Positions 43,920-52,632 of a stretch of DNA of 61,420 bases are shown piece by piece. Positions within the stretch are counted from its first letter, which is position 1, and each line of letters opens with the position of its first letter. The DNA is from an uncultured Prevotellaceae bacterium (GTDB taxonomy: Bacteria > Bacteroidota > Bacteroidia > Bacteroidales > Bacteroidaceae): NCBI GenBank assembly GCA_947303855.1, contig CAMYZO010000006.1, positions 1 through 61,420 of the forward strand, in the 5' to 3' direction. Position numbers and translations under genes: made by a program. Under the pieces are notes generated by a model. The model saw nothing but the letters and a program-made list of their open reading frames with translations. It was not told the origin of the DNA and did not search any database.

Positions 43920-46335
43920 TCACTTCCGGCATTTTCTTCAGCGGCACGAGGATGGGCTTCATCCACTCAGGCACGCCCTTCCGGGGCTGCTGCTCCAGCT
44001 GTTGCTGCCACTCCTCGTCGGTGAGTCGCGGCTCGCTGACCGGCTGCTTGAACTCGCGGTAGCTCAGCACGGCACCACGCGTCAGATAGAGGTAGCCGTC
44101 CATCTCCACCACCACATAAATCTCGTCGGCATCGCCCACAGCCTCGAAGAGGATGGACTTCGCGGGGTTATTGTCGGCGTTGGCCGTATAGACGTCGGCC
44201 ACCAGTGCCACCTTCTTATCGGTGCCCTGCACGTCGCTCCAGCCCATGAGGTACTGGTCTGGCTGACGAATCAGGTCCAGGGAGATATTCTCGAACGTGG
44301 AACCCATGAAACCAATCTGGTCAAACTCCTCGTCGGTGAGCGTCTTGCCCGACAGTTCCTTCTCGCTGACGCGCAGCAGGAACTCGGCCTGCTCGCGGAT
44401 GCGGGTCGTGGCACCGGCTATCTTCTCGGTGAGCATCTGCTGGTCTTTCAGCAGCGTTGCCGTGTTGTCAAGCAGTTCGATAGCCTTCTTCCAGAAACCG
44501 GTGTCAGGCTCTACATAGCCCTTTACCACGGGGTCGGGCAGTCCGCCACCACCACACTCGGCCCCCATGGGCTGCTTGGCGTAGAGGATGGCATCATGCT
44601 TCAGCTCAGCCCACGAGGCCAGCATGGCGTTCATATTCTTCAAGCCCCACTCAGAGGTCAGCATGAAGTAAGGACACTGCGGCGACGGTTCGTCACCGAT
44701 GGTGCGCAGGGCTTCCATCCATCGCGTCGCAATGGTCTCCGTCCAGTCAATCTCCTCCATGCGCTGTTTCATCTTGGTCAGCGCCGGCGTAAAGCCTTTC
44801 CACTCCGTCTTCTGCTCCTTCAGTATCTGCTCGGCGGCCGACACGCCCATGGCGGCAAAGACGTCCAGTCCCTGAGGCACGTCACGCTGTGTGGGCTTGC
44901 CGTCGTAGTCCACCATCTCCTGCAGCACCTCAGCATCGGGCTGGTAGCGCTGGGGCATCACGCAAATCTTGTTGTGGCTCGTTTTCTCGAACCTCGGGCG
45001 GATACGTGTCTGCTTGTCGCCAATCTCCTTCAGCGCCGTCTTGATGGTGGCCATTGCCTGCTGGTTGCCAAGCAGTTCGCCGAGATTCTCAATACCCGTC
45101 TTGGCCACTTCCTTCTGCACCTGGGGCAGGCTCAGGTTGTCGGGCTGACCCATGAGGTAGTTCATCAGGCGGTTCAGCTTGTCATACTTCGCCTGCAGCG
45201 CCTTGTCGTGGTTCAGCACGTAGGCCATGATGACGGCCTGGTTCACCTCGTCGGCATGATCCATGCCCATGGATGCGCTCTGCAGCCACATCATGCCCCG
45301 GAAGTAGCGTTTCAGCTCCTCAGAGCGGGTGTAGTGGCCACGGGGACGGAACAGACTGTAGGCAAACGGAATCTCGCCCATATAGTCCATCAGCAGCTCG
45401 CTGGGAACATTCTCGGCCGCCATCACCCGTGCAATCTCTCGCGTCTCCAGCGCCTCGTCGTTCTTGTTGGCAATGGGGTTGCCCGTAAACAGGTGCCAGG
45501 CAATAAAATAGAAGGCGACATTACGAGAGGCAGCACGCGAAAAGTCGCTGCCGGCGGGAGCACCCGCACTGACGGCGCGCATGGCCTGAAGCATGTCTTG
45601 CGAAAAACCGGTCATCAGCTGCATGAAGTGCTGCTCCTCCAGTTCGCGCAGCATACAGTCGAAATAGAGGTGATAGAGCTGCAGGAAGAGGTCGGTGGTG
45701 ACGAACGACGGGAAATTATTGTAGTCGTTCTGCTCATAGACATGGAACAGCTGCTCGTGCCGGGCAGGCACGATGGCAAAGCCATTGTAAGCCAGCTTCT
45801 GGCAGAGCAGCGAATCAAAGTCCTTGAGCTGTGTGGGATTCGTCAGGTTCTGTATGTTCACCCGCAGGGGCTCCTCGACGTCGAAGTTATGCTTCACCAG
45901 CTCGTCCTCGCGCTCCTTGAGCCGTTTCATAAAGCCTTGTTCCTCAGCCGTGTAGTTCAGCTGGCCGCCCTTCTCGGCAGCACGGTAGTAGTGGTCGCGC
46001 CAAGGCTCACCCTCGCGCTCTTCGACGGCATCATAGGACACAGCCTCGTCAAACTTCCATGTCAGCGAGTCATACCATGTCGTGGTTCCGTAGATGCCAC
46101 GCAGGTAGGCGTCCTTGAAGGGATAGCCGCGCAGGGCAGCAGGGGCGTTGCGGAGCACACGGATGTCGGCCAGCGGCAGTCCTGTGATGTCCATGTCGTA
46201 GTCGATGCCGTTGATGAGCTGTTCGACGTCGATGGTTGACACAGGCACCTCTACGGCCACCTGTTTCTGGTTAGCGGTGCAGGCGGCCAACAGTGCTGCC
46301 ACACACGCATGAATAAGGAAAGACTTGTTTTTCAT
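43888..46335 (-). CDS. DUF3160 lipoprotein
   Basis: An 815-residue lipoprotein with lipobox LLAAC at about residues 15-19. Repeated region around 190-260 (YNGFAIVPARHEQLFHVYEQNDYNNFPSFVTTD) is characteristic of the DUF3160 family of large, mainly helical exported proteins of unknown role. A long open frame on the other strand (44002-46239) is a shadow. The start overlaps the preceding gene's stop (ATGA), and the downstream CapA gene starts inside its 3' end. Linked in one run with the small secreted protein and an OadA-like gene. Confidence 0.82.
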   Translation of the reverse strand: MKNKSFLIHACVAALLAACTANQKQVAVEVPVSTIDVEQLINGIDYDMDITGLPLADIRVLRNAPAALRGYPFKDAYLRGIYGTTTWYDSLTWKFDEAVSYDAVEEREGEPWRDHYYRAAEKGGQLNYTAEEQGFMKRLKEREDELVKHNFDVEEPLRVNIQNLTNPTQLKDFDSLLCQKLAYNGFAIVPARHEQLFHVYEQNDYNNFPSFVTTDLFLQLYHLYFDCMLRELEEQHFMQLMTGFSQDMLQAMRAVSAGAPAGSDFSRAASRNVAFYFIAWHLFTGNPIANKNDEALETREIARVMAAENVPSELLMDYMGEIPFAYSLFRPRGHYTRSEELKRYFRGMMWLQSASMGMDHADEVNQAVIMAYVLNHDKALQAKYDKLNRLMNYLMGQPDNLSLPQVQKEVAKTGIENLGELLGNQQAMATIKTALKEIGDKQTRIRPRFEKTSHNKICVMPQRYQPDAEVLQEMVDYDGKPTQRDVPQGLDVFAAMGVSAAEQILKEQKTEWKGFTPALTKMKQRMEEIDWTETIATRWMEALRTIGDEPSPQCPYFMLTSEWGLKNMNAMLASWAELKHDAILYAKQPMGAECGGGGLPDPVVKGYVEPDTGFWKKAIELLDNTATLLKDQQMLTEKIAGATTRIREQAEFLLRVSEKELSGKTLTDEEFDQIGFMGSTFENISLDLIRQPDQYLMGWSDVQGTDKKVALVADVYTANADNNPAKSILFEAVGDADEIYVVVEMDGYLYLTRGAVLSYREFKQPVSEPRLTDEEWQQQLEQQPRKGVPEWMKPILVPLKKMPEVNEEYFYSSGC

Positions 46336-46838
46336 TGGCTAAAAAGTTTGATAGCTGTTTCTCTATTGGTTCCTTTCACGATGTAATGGTCGAACGTCAT
46401 GCCAAAGCCGCCCCAGCGGTAGTCGGCAACGACATAAAGCCCGTTGTCGGTCGTCTCCAGACTGCGAATATGTCCGCCGGCCATGTAGCGGAAATCCTCT
46501 AAGCGGCCTCCCAGCTTGGAGCCCAGCCACAGTGGGCGCACCTTCTTTGGCCCGTCGGGCTGGCGGCTGTTGTCCACCTGCTTGAAGATGAACAGGCGGC
46601 GACCACGCTCAGGATAGTAGCGGGTGCTCTTGATGACGCCCACCACCGCATCCTCGCGTCCGTCGCCGTCAACGTCGCCCGTCTCGAAACGGTAGACAGG
46701 GTAAGGCAGGCGCCAGTCGTTCAGCCAGTAGAGGCTGTCATGCACCTTCCTCAGATTGTAGTTTTGGCTTTTAGCCATTGGCACCTGGCTGTATGCAAGC
46801 TGCATCGCGCCAAAGGCCAAAAGCCAAAAGCTAAACAT
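46332..46838 (-). CDS. Small secreted protein with FG-GAP/VCBS-like motif
   Basis: About 168 residues from the ATG at 46838, which lies two bases past the OadA-like stop; the upstream start at 46862 overlaps that gene. A signal peptide (MFSFWLLAFGAMQLAYS) is followed by YRFETGDVDGDGREDAVVGVI, a calcium-binding-like FG-GAP/VCBS motif, then a beta-rich part. It may pair with the DUF3160 lipoprotein, with which it overlaps by 4 bp. The DNA near the signal peptide contains inverted CCAAAAGCC/GGCTTTT words. Function unknown. Confidence 0.7.
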   Translation of the reverse strand: MFSFWLLAFGAMQLAYSQVPMAKSQNYNLRKVHDSLYWLNDWRLPYPVYRFETGDVDGDGREDAVVGVIKSTRYYPERGRRLFIFKQVDNSRQPDGPKKVRPLWLGSKLGGRLEDFRYMAGGHIRSLETTDNGLYVVADYRWGGFGMTFDHYIVKGTNRETAIKLFSQ

Positions 46839-46840
46839 GA

Positions 46841-48619
46841 TTATGCTTCGCGCTCTATCCATGCGATGGTGTCACCCTGACGCACGTTCTGTCCGGGTTT
46901 CACGCTGATGTCAACGAGCTTGCCGCCCAGGGCAGCAGGTATCTCGACAATCTCGCCCCACTTCGTCTGCAGGTAGCAGAAGGGCTGACCCTCCTTATAC
47001 TTCTGTCCGATGTACGGCTCAATGCAGGGAGCCATCACACCCTCGCCGCCGAAGCTCCAGAAGAGCTGTCCGGCCAGCGGCGACTTCACAGCGTCGGCCT
47101 TGGCGTGCTTCAGGGCATCAATCTCCTCCTGCGAAATCTTCTGTCCGCCGCCCAGCTTGGCATCCTTGGCTTTCTGGATGTCGGCCAGCAGCTGCTTCTT
47201 GGCCTGACCGCTCTTGAACGGACGGTACTGCTCGGGGTGCATGGCCAGCTCGAAGAGTTCCTCGTTGTCCTGACCGTAGTCCCAGCCGTTCTCATCCATC
47301 TCCTTCTTGAATCCCTCCAGGGCGTTGGGAATGAGGGTGTGCGGGTCGGCCTCGGTAAACTCGCGCTTCTGCGTCTTGGCCAGTTCAATCAGCTCAGGCG
47401 CAATCTCGCCAGGCACCTTGCCGCTCTTGCCGAGGATCATGCCCCAGATGGCATCGTCCATCATCACGTAGCGGCCCTTGCCCTGCTCCATCGTCAGGAG
47501 GTTCATCAGGGCGATGTTCTTCGTGTACTGCGAGAACGGTGTCACCAGTGGGGGATAACCCACCTTCGGCCATACGTACTCCACCTCGTTGAACAGCTTC
47601 ACCAGCATATCGTCCATCGTCAGCTCGGCCTCGCCCTTGGCTACGCGCAGCTTGTTGATCATCTTCTGGATGGGACCCAGGTCGGCCATCATCGAGCCCA
47701 TCATGCCTCCGGGCAGTCCGCTGCCCAGCAGGAGGCTCGACATGTGCTTGTTGGCGGGATTGATGAAGTAGCCCAGCCAGTCGTCAATAAACTCCTGTGT
47801 CAGCGTACGGGCCTGCATATAGGCGTTCATGTTCAGGTCGGCCACCTCGAAGCCCTCGTTCTTCAGCATCGACTGCACGGAGATGATGTCGGGATGCACC
47901 TTGCCCCAGCTGAGCGGCTCGATGGCGGTGTCGATGATGTCGGCGCCGTTGTTGCACACCTCGAGGATGGAGGCCATCGACAGGCCGGGGCCTGAGTGGC
48001 CGTGGTACTGTATGATAATGTCAGGATGTTTCGTCTTGATGGCCTTCGTCAGCGCACCCAGCATGGCGGGCTGGCCAATACCGGCCATGTCCTTCAGACA
48101 AATCTCCTCGGCACCGGCGGCAATCACCTCGTCGGCAATCTGGGCGTAATAGTCCACCGTGTGTACGGGCGACGTGGTGATACAGAGGGTGGCCTGGGGC
48201 GTCATGCCAGCTGCCTTGGCCCATTTGATGGAGGGTATGATGTTACGCGTGTCGTTCAGACCGCAGAAGATGCGGGGGATGTCCACGCCCTGAGCGTGCT
48301 TCACCTTATACATCAGCTCGCGCACATCGTCGGGTACGGGATACATACGCAGGGCGTTCAGGCCGCGGTCGAGCATGTGGGTCTTGATGCCCACCTCGTT
48401 GAACGGCTTACAGAAAGCACGCACGGCGGCGTTGGGATTCTCGCCTGCCATCAGGTTCACCTGCTCGAAGGCACCGCCGTTGGTCTCCACACGGCTGAAA
48501 CAGCCCATGTCAATAATCACCGGTGCTATGCGCTCCAACTGATCCTTGCGCGGCTGGAACTTGCCGCTCGACTGCCACATGTCACGATAGACAAGGCTGA
48601 ACTGGATTCTTTTCTTCAT
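46841..48619 (-). CDS. oadA: Oxaloacetate decarboxylase alpha / carboxyltransferase-like protein
   Basis: About 592 residues from the ATG at 48619 (the frame opens slightly earlier at a TTG). Carboxyltransferase TIM barrel at about 10-300: SLVYRDMWQSSG, MDRGLNALR-like loop, ICLKDMAGIGQP and YHGHSGPGLSM with the metal-binding residues (about 200-210). A PYC_OADA-like segment follows, and a C-terminal lipoyl/biotinyl-type domain (about 525-592). At the biotin site the usual A-M-K-M is replaced by T-K-W: the Lys remains but the flanking Met residues are missing. It would decarboxylate oxaloacetate or act as a transcarboxylase in propionate/succinate metabolism; a separate biotin carrier may be needed. 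First gene of the leftward run through the HD gene. Confidence 0.82.
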   Translation of the reverse strand: MKKRIQFSLVYRDMWQSSGKFQPRKDQLERIAPVIIDMGCFSRVETNGGAFEQVNLMAGENPNAAVRAFCKPFNEVGIKTHMLDRGLNALRMYPVPDDVRELMYKVKHAQGVDIPRIFCGLNDTRNIIPSIKWAKAAGMTPQATLCITTSPVHTVDYYAQIADEVIAAGAEEICLKDMAGIGQPAMLGALTKAIKTKHPDIIIQYHGHSGPGLSMASILEVCNNGADIIDTAIEPLSWGKVHPDIISVQSMLKNEGFEVADLNMNAYMQARTLTQEFIDDWLGYFINPANKHMSSLLLGSGLPGGMMGSMMADLGPIQKMINKLRVAKGEAELTMDDMLVKLFNEVEYVWPKVGYPPLVTPFSQYTKNIALMNLLTMEQGKGRYVMMDDAIWGMILGKSGKVPGEIAPELIELAKTQKREFTEADPHTLIPNALEGFKKEMDENGWDYGQDNEELFELAMHPEQYRPFKSGQAKKQLLADIQKAKDAKLGGGQKISQEEIDALKHAKADAVKSPLAGQLFWSFGGEGVMAPCIEPYIGQKYKEGQPFCYLQTKWGEIVEIPAALGGKLVDISVKPGQNVRQGDTIAWIEREA

Positions 48620-48659
48620 AATCAATTCTACTTAAGGTTATCTTTATTCAATTATGTTA

Positions 48660-48667
48660 CAAAAGTA
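48660..48667 (-). promoter_or_regulatory. -7 box of the oadA run
   Basis: TACTTTTG on the minus strand, about 40 bases upstream of the ATG. Confidence 0.5.
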
Positions 48668-48780
48668 ATCATTTTCCAGATACAATCTCGCATCTGCCAG
48701 TTTTTTCTACTTACTTTTATGCTATATTAACAGATTAGGGGCTCCTAACAGCTACTCCTGATTATATTTTAGCGTTATTG

Positions 48781-49051
48781 TTGCCACGTTGCCACCATAA
48801 ACACAAATGCTTAATTTTCAGACTGTTAGCTGGTTGCAACAAGGGTGACATGGGTGGCATCAAACTCCCGCCGCGCGCCACATTTGCCGCCACGCTATGG
48901 AACCATCCGCCGCTGGGACTTTTCTCCCAGCGGCGGGGACTTTTCACCCGCCGTCAGCCCCTCCATCCGCTGATGCCACCATGCCACCCTTGTTGCAACC
49001 GCGCAACCTGCTGTGTATCAGCACATAACACCAATGGTGGCAAGGTTGCAA
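48781..49051. repeat. Nested palindromic intergenic element 3
   Basis: It occupies the 587-bp gap between oadA and a rightward lipoprotein gene. Outer arms 48781-48798 and 49034-49051 match inverted at 16 of 18. Inner arms 48832-48862 and 48971-49000 match with one mismatch and one indel over 30. The core has a perfect 12-bp hairpin (48907-48918 with 48925-48936, loop CTTTTC) and a second stem GGCGGG/CCCGCC (48932-48937 with 48947-48952) that uses some of the same bases, so the two are mutually exclusive. Words GACATGGGTGG and GACTTTTC link it to elements 1 and 2. No gene is apparent. The rest of the gap is A/T-rich with promoters at each end. Confidence 0.85.
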
Positions 49052-49148
49052 GAAAAATTGAAAAATAATTCTCGGTGTCGGGATGATCGGATTCATAACA
49101 TGATTTAACTTAATATGACACAAAAGCAGCCAAAAATGTGGCGTCAAG

Positions 49149-49180
49149 TTTGGCCGTTCGGCTATTTTTCTTTACTTTTG
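49149..49180 (+). promoter_or_regulatory. Promoter of the 49.2-kb lipoprotein gene
   Basis: TTTG (49149-49152), 20 bp, TACTTTTG (49173-49180). Confidence 0.7.
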
Positions 49181-49206
49181 CACCTTATTAGAACATTCAT
49201 ACCGTT

Positions 49207-49977
49207 ATGATAACCAATAGAAAGCATTTGATAGCAGTGACTGTGGCAGCAGCACTGTTAGCAGCTTGTGGCAGCAAGCAGAATGATAATGAGACGGCCA
49301 CCGATGGCATCATCAGCGAAGAGCAGAACGCACCGGGCGACTCTACCGTCTACGGACTGGCCTGCGACGGCTGTAACGACACCATCCTGGTGTTCCTGCC
49401 GCGGACAGGCGGCGACCCCGACACATTCAACATCCTGACGGCATCGAAACGGAAACAGGTGTTCGGCCACCCCATGATTGGCGACAAGATGGCTGTGGTG
49501 GTGAACCGCACGAACAAAAAGGTGGCCGACATGGTGATTGACATGGAGAGCCTGAAGGGCAAGTGGTGCTTCATGGTGCAGCCAAAGCTGCGCCAGCGGG
49601 CAGACATGAGTCAGAAGATCCAGCAGCAGGAGCTGAAGGAGCTTGACGACTCGCTCTTCCGCGAACTGATGCAGCCACGGGAATATGGCATAGAGATTAA
49701 GAGCGGCTACACGGCACGCCCCATCGGCATGGTTCGCACGATGACGTCTGACGAGGAGAGCCCGGTAGAATATCCGCCACTGAAACGCTACCGCGAGTGG
49801 CGCATCTACAACGGCAAGCTGATACTAAGCGAGACCACGCGCGACACGACAGGAACCACTACTGTTATCGGCAGCGACACGGCACAGTTTGTCATGCTGC
49901 GCCGCGACACGCTGGTGCTGCGCTTCAGCAATGGCGACGAGCAGGGGTATTACAGGCGCTTCGCTAATGAAGAATGA
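49207..49977 (+). CDS. Lipoprotein of unknown function
   Basis: A 256-residue lipoprotein (lipobox LLAACGS near residues 17-23) with a low-complexity Asn/Glu spacer. The mature part has an N-terminal segment YGLACDGCNDTILVFLP and a C-terminal half built of strands that resembles lipocalin-like Bacteroidales domains (RLILSETTRD-like, TLVLRFSNGDEQGYYRR). I do not recognise a defined family. Its own promoter precedes it and a convergent queF gene ends 10 bp after it. Confidence 0.65.
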   Translation: MITNRKHLIAVTVAAALLAACGSKQNDNETATDGIISEEQNAPGDSTVYGLACDGCNDTILVFLPRTGGDPDTFNILTASKRKQVFGHPMIGDKMAVVVNRTNKKVADMVIDMESLKGKWCFMVQPKLRQRADMSQKIQQQELKELDDSLFRELMQPREYGIEIKSGYTARPIGMVRTMTSDEESPVEYPPLKRYREWRIYNGKLILSETTRDTTGTTTVIGSDTAQFVMLRRDTLVLRFSNGDEQGYYRRFANEE

Positions 49978-49987
49978 AGAATGAATA

Positions 49988-50449
49988 TTATACTACCTGA
50001 TGGCTGAGCATGCGCTGCTCGGCCATTTTTTCGTATTTTGTGCCGGGCATGCCGTAGTTGGCGTAGGGATAGATGCTGATGCCGCCACGGGGAGTAAACA
50101 GGCCTATCACCTCTATATACTTAGGTGCCATAAGTTTCACAAGGTCTTTCATGATGATATTGACACAGTCCTCATGGAAGTCGCCATTGTTACGGAACGA
50201 GAAGAGGTAGAGTTTCAGGCTCTTCGACTCCACCATACGCTCAGCCGGTATGTACATAATCTTGATTTCGGCAAAGTCAGGCTGCCCCGTGATGGGACAG
50301 AGCGACGTAAACTCCGGGCAGTTGAACTGCACCCAGTAGTCGTTGCCCTGGTGCTTGTTCTCAAAGGTCTCAAGCACCTCCGGGGCGTAGTGGTTCAGGT
50401 ATTCCGTATCACGGCCCAATGCCTTCAGGCCTTCTTGTTTTCTATCCAT
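49988..50449 (-). CDS. queF: preQ1 synthase (NADPH-dependent 7-cyano-7-deazaguanine reductase)
   Basis: Reduces preQ0 to preQ1 in queuosine tRNA modification. The 153-residue single-domain form has the nucleophile Cys51 in [11 protein letters not shown], the nearby conserved Glu and His ([10 protein letters not shown], about 86-95), and [13 protein letters not shown] (about 76-88). It sits 21 bases after a GH43-like gene on the same strand. No other queuosine genes are nearby. Confidence 0.95.
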   Translation of the reverse strand: MDRKQEGLKALGRDTEYLNHYAPEVLETFENKHQGNDYWVQFNCPEFTSLCPITGQPDFAEIKIMYIPAERMVESKSLKLYLFSFRNNGDFHEDCVNIIMKDLVKLMAPKYIEVIGLFTPRGGISIYPYANYGMPGTKYEKMAEQRMLSHQVV

Positions 50450-50470
50450 AAGCTCAAATTATCTTTTTTT

Positions 50471-51547
50471 TTACTTCTTCATCATACTGTCGCTCCACTT
50501 CTGCAGACGCTTGTACTCCTTCTTGGTCAGACGGAGGAAGGAGCCGTGCTGCGGACGGTCGACACCCACGATATTGCGCGGCGAATGGAAGCCCCGCATA
50601 TACCTGTCGGCCAGGCAGAGACGGTAGTTCTTGGGGCGTGACGAATACTCAATGTAGCCAATGACCCACTCGTCGCTGCCTGCCAGCTGGAAGGCCGAGA
50701 CACCCTCACACTTCTTCTTGCCCTCGAAACTGACGTAATCGTCCTCAACGGGCTCGCTCCACGGACCGGTCAGTGCAGGGGCCGTAGCCGTGAAGAGTCC
50801 GGGCTTGCCGCCCTCCTTCTTAATCATCATGTGCCACAGCTGGTCAGCCTCCACCCAGTTGATGTCGGCATCGATGGTGGCGTAGCCCCAGTCAAAGAGG
50901 GGCTTGGGCTGCGTCAGCCGTGTGAACGACTCGTCGGCATACGAGTAGTACATACGGTCGTACTGCTCCTCACCACGGTTCCACATGCTGTAGTAGATGA
51001 AGTAGCCGCCCTGGCGTCCGTCGGGCCAGCGATAGTCGGCATCCCACTGTACCTGTGGTGCCCAGACCCGGTTGATGGTCGACCAGTCCTTATATACGCT
51101 CTTGTCCTGTGGATTGCTGAAGATGCTGGTGCCCTTGCGATAGTCGAAGGTCACCGACTCCCAGTTGATAAGGTCACTGGAGCGCAGCAGGATGATACCG
51201 TAGTTGTCCCATTCTGAAGCTTTCTTCAAATCCTTGAAGCGGCCCACGTTCATATCGGTGCAGACCATCAGGTAGCCTTTACCGTCGTGGGTACGACAGA
51301 TGTAGGCATCGCGGGTTGCCCCCTCAATGCGGGCATGCTCATGGTCGCTGAAGATGGAGTCGCCCCCCAGCAGGTCGTGGTAATGGAAGCCGTCGCGGCT
51401 GAGGGCGTAGGCCGTCCAGGCGCGTCCCCGGTCGTTCATGTGACAATACAGGTAACCATAGTCACCCTTCTGCAGGTTTCCCTTCTGTGCCACGGCGCCT
51501 GTCAGCATGCAGCACAACGATAATAACAGCAAGCTAATCTTCTTCAT
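50471..51547 (-). CDS. Exported GH43-like glycosidase
   Basis: A 358-residue exported protein (signal MKKISLLLLSLCCMLTGAVA) with a five-bladed beta-propeller pattern like glycoside hydrolase family 43 or 32 arabinosidase-like enzymes: DRGRAWTAYALSRDGFHYHDL, DYGIILLRSSDLINW-like stretch (WESVTFDY), INRVWAPQVQWD (about 163-174) and ADINWVEADQLWHMMI (about 232-247). Catalytic residues were not assigned with certainty. It overlaps the upstream S4 gene by 14 bases and is followed by queF, an odd mixture for one transcript. Confidence 0.78.
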   Translation of the reverse strand: MKKISLLLLSLCCMLTGAVAQKGNLQKGDYGYLYCHMNDRGRAWTAYALSRDGFHYHDLLGGDSIFSDHEHARIEGATRDAYICRTHDGKGYLMVCTDMNVGRFKDLKKASEWDNYGIILLRSSDLINWESVTFDYRKGTSIFSNPQDKSVYKDWSTINRVWAPQVQWDADYRWPDGRQGGYFIYYSMWNRGEEQYDRMYYSYADESFTRLTQPKPLFDWGYATIDADINWVEADQLWHMMIKKEGGKPGLFTATAPALTGPWSEPVEDDYVSFEGKKKCEGVSAFQLAGSDEWVIGYIEYSSRPKNYRLCLADRYMRGFHSPRNIVGVDRPQHGSFLRLTKKEYKRLQKWSDSMMKK

Positions 51548-52004
51548 CGAAATCAAAAACCAAATCGTCTAAACTTAAGAATGAGTCCATGGCACGACGG
51601 TCCTTCTTGGTGGGACGGCCGGTGCCGCGCTGGCGGTCAACGAAGCCGCTGATGCGCGTCATCTCCAGCAGTTCATACTGGTCGGGGGTGGTGACGTTCT
51701 CGTAAATCTCTGGCAGCAGCTTGGCACCCACGCGCTGCTCAATGGTCTTCAGTATCTTGAAACTGTAGGTTACGGGCGACTTGCGCACGCTCACCGTATC
51801 GCCCACTTTCACCATGCGCGACGGCTTCACCAACACACCGTTCACCTGCACACGCCCGTTCTTGCAGGCATCGGCAGCAATGGTGCGCGTCTTAAAGATA
51901 CGTGCAGACCAGAGCCATTTGTCAAGACGGGCAAGGCCCTCCCCCAGCCCCTCCCCATTAGGGAGGGGAGCAGATACTCCATTCACACTCTTGTCTTTCT
52001 TCAT
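51534..52004 (-). CDS. S4-domain RNA-binding protein (Hsp15-like) with palindrome-derived N-terminus
   Basis: A 156-residue protein. The S4 domain begins at about residue 27 (LDKWLWSARIFKTRTIAADACKNGRV) and fits the Hsp15 family, which binds stalled 50S subunits. Residues about 11-25 (SAPLPNGEGLGEGLA) are encoded by a GC-rich palindrome (51948-51968), extending a protein that would normally start near the LDKW stretch. The C-terminal part (about 110-156) is acidic. It lies between pth (13 bp gap) and the GH43-like gene (14-bp overlap). Confidence 0.82.
   Translation of the reverse strand: MKKDKSVNGVSAPLPNGEGLGEGLARLDKWLWSARIFKTRTIAADACKNGRVQVNGVLVKPSRMVKVGDTVSVRKSPVTYSFKILKTIEQRVGAKLLPEIYENVTTPDQYELLEMTRISGFVDRQRGTGRPTKKDRRAMDSFLSLDDLVFDFDEED
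51936..51970. repeat. Palindromic mini-element in the S4 gene
   Basis: CCCCTCCC (51948-51955) and GGGAGGGG (51961-51968) with a CATTA spacer, preceded by CCCTCCCCCAGC. It keeps the reading frame. Related copies are at 52023-52042 and 60432-60450. Confidence 0.7.
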
Positions 52005-52017
52005 CTCTCAGAGGTAT

Positions 52018-52623
52018 TCACTCCCCTCCATTTAGGGAGGGGCCGGGGGTGGGTCGTTTCCCCAGCTTATTATACTGGTTCATGGTAACATCGATGCCTG
52101 CCAGCACAAAACTCTTGATAATTTCAGTGGCAGTATCGATGGCCGGCTGCAGCGCCTTGAGGTCGTCGGCACTGTAGTTGCCCAGCACCCAGTCTATCTG
52201 TCCGCCCTGCGGATAGTCGTTACCGATGCCCATGCGCAGACGGGCATAGTTCTGACCTATGAGCTGCTGGATATGTCCCAGACCGTTATGACCACCGTTG
52301 GAACCGCTGGCCTTCAGGCGGAACTGCCCTAAGGGCAGGGCCACGTCGTCGCTGACCACCAGGAGCCGCTGCTGGTCAATCTTCTCCTGATTAAGCCAGT
52401 AGCGCACGGCATTGCCGCTGAGGTTCATAAACGTGGTGGGCTTCAGCAGCAGCACCTTGCGGCCACGGAGCGATGCCTCAGCCACAAAGCCGTAACGGCG
52501 GTCGCTGAAAACAGTATTGGACGCCTTTGCAAAAGCGTCCAACACCATAAAGCCTGTATTGTGGCGGGTCGTGGCGTACTCGTCGCCAGGGTTGCCCAGC
52601 CCTACAATTAAGAATTTGTCCAT
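52018..52623 (-). CDS. pth: Peptidyl-tRNA hydrolase
   Basis: Releases tRNA from peptidyl-tRNA that drops off the ribosome. The 201-residue protein has [20 protein letters not shown] with the catalytic Asn11 and His21, [24 protein letters not shown] (about 92-115) and [23 protein letters not shown] (about 130-152). The last residues ([12 protein letters not shown]) are encoded by a CCCCTCC/GGAGGGG palindrome (52023-52042). This alters only the tail, which is variable in the family. It follows rplY by 9 bp. Confidence 0.95.
   Translation of the reverse strand: MDKFLIVGLGNPGDEYATTRHNTGFMVLDAFAKASNTVFSDRRYGFVAEASLRGRKVLLLKPTTFMNLSGNAVRYWLNQEKIDQQRLLVVSDDVALPLGQFRLKASGSNGGHNGLGHIQQLIGQNYARLRMGIGNDYPQGGQIDWVLGNYSADDLKALQPAIDTATEIIKSFVLAGIDVTMNQYNKLGKRPTPGPSLNGGE
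52023..52042. repeat. Palindromic mini-element at the 3' end of pth
   Basis: CCCCTCC (52023-52029) and GGAGGGG (52036-52042) with an ATTTAG loop, inside the pth C-terminal codons and next to the copy in the S4 gene. Confidence 0.65.
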
Positions 52624-52632
52624 CTGGAATGA

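Noticed and set aside
44002..46239. A 745-residue open frame opposite the DUF3160 gene
   Set aside because: It is antisense to a gene with a lipoprotein signal and family match; its sequence is rich in Arg/His/Leu, with no domain, and is typical of a shadow frame in GC-rich DNA.
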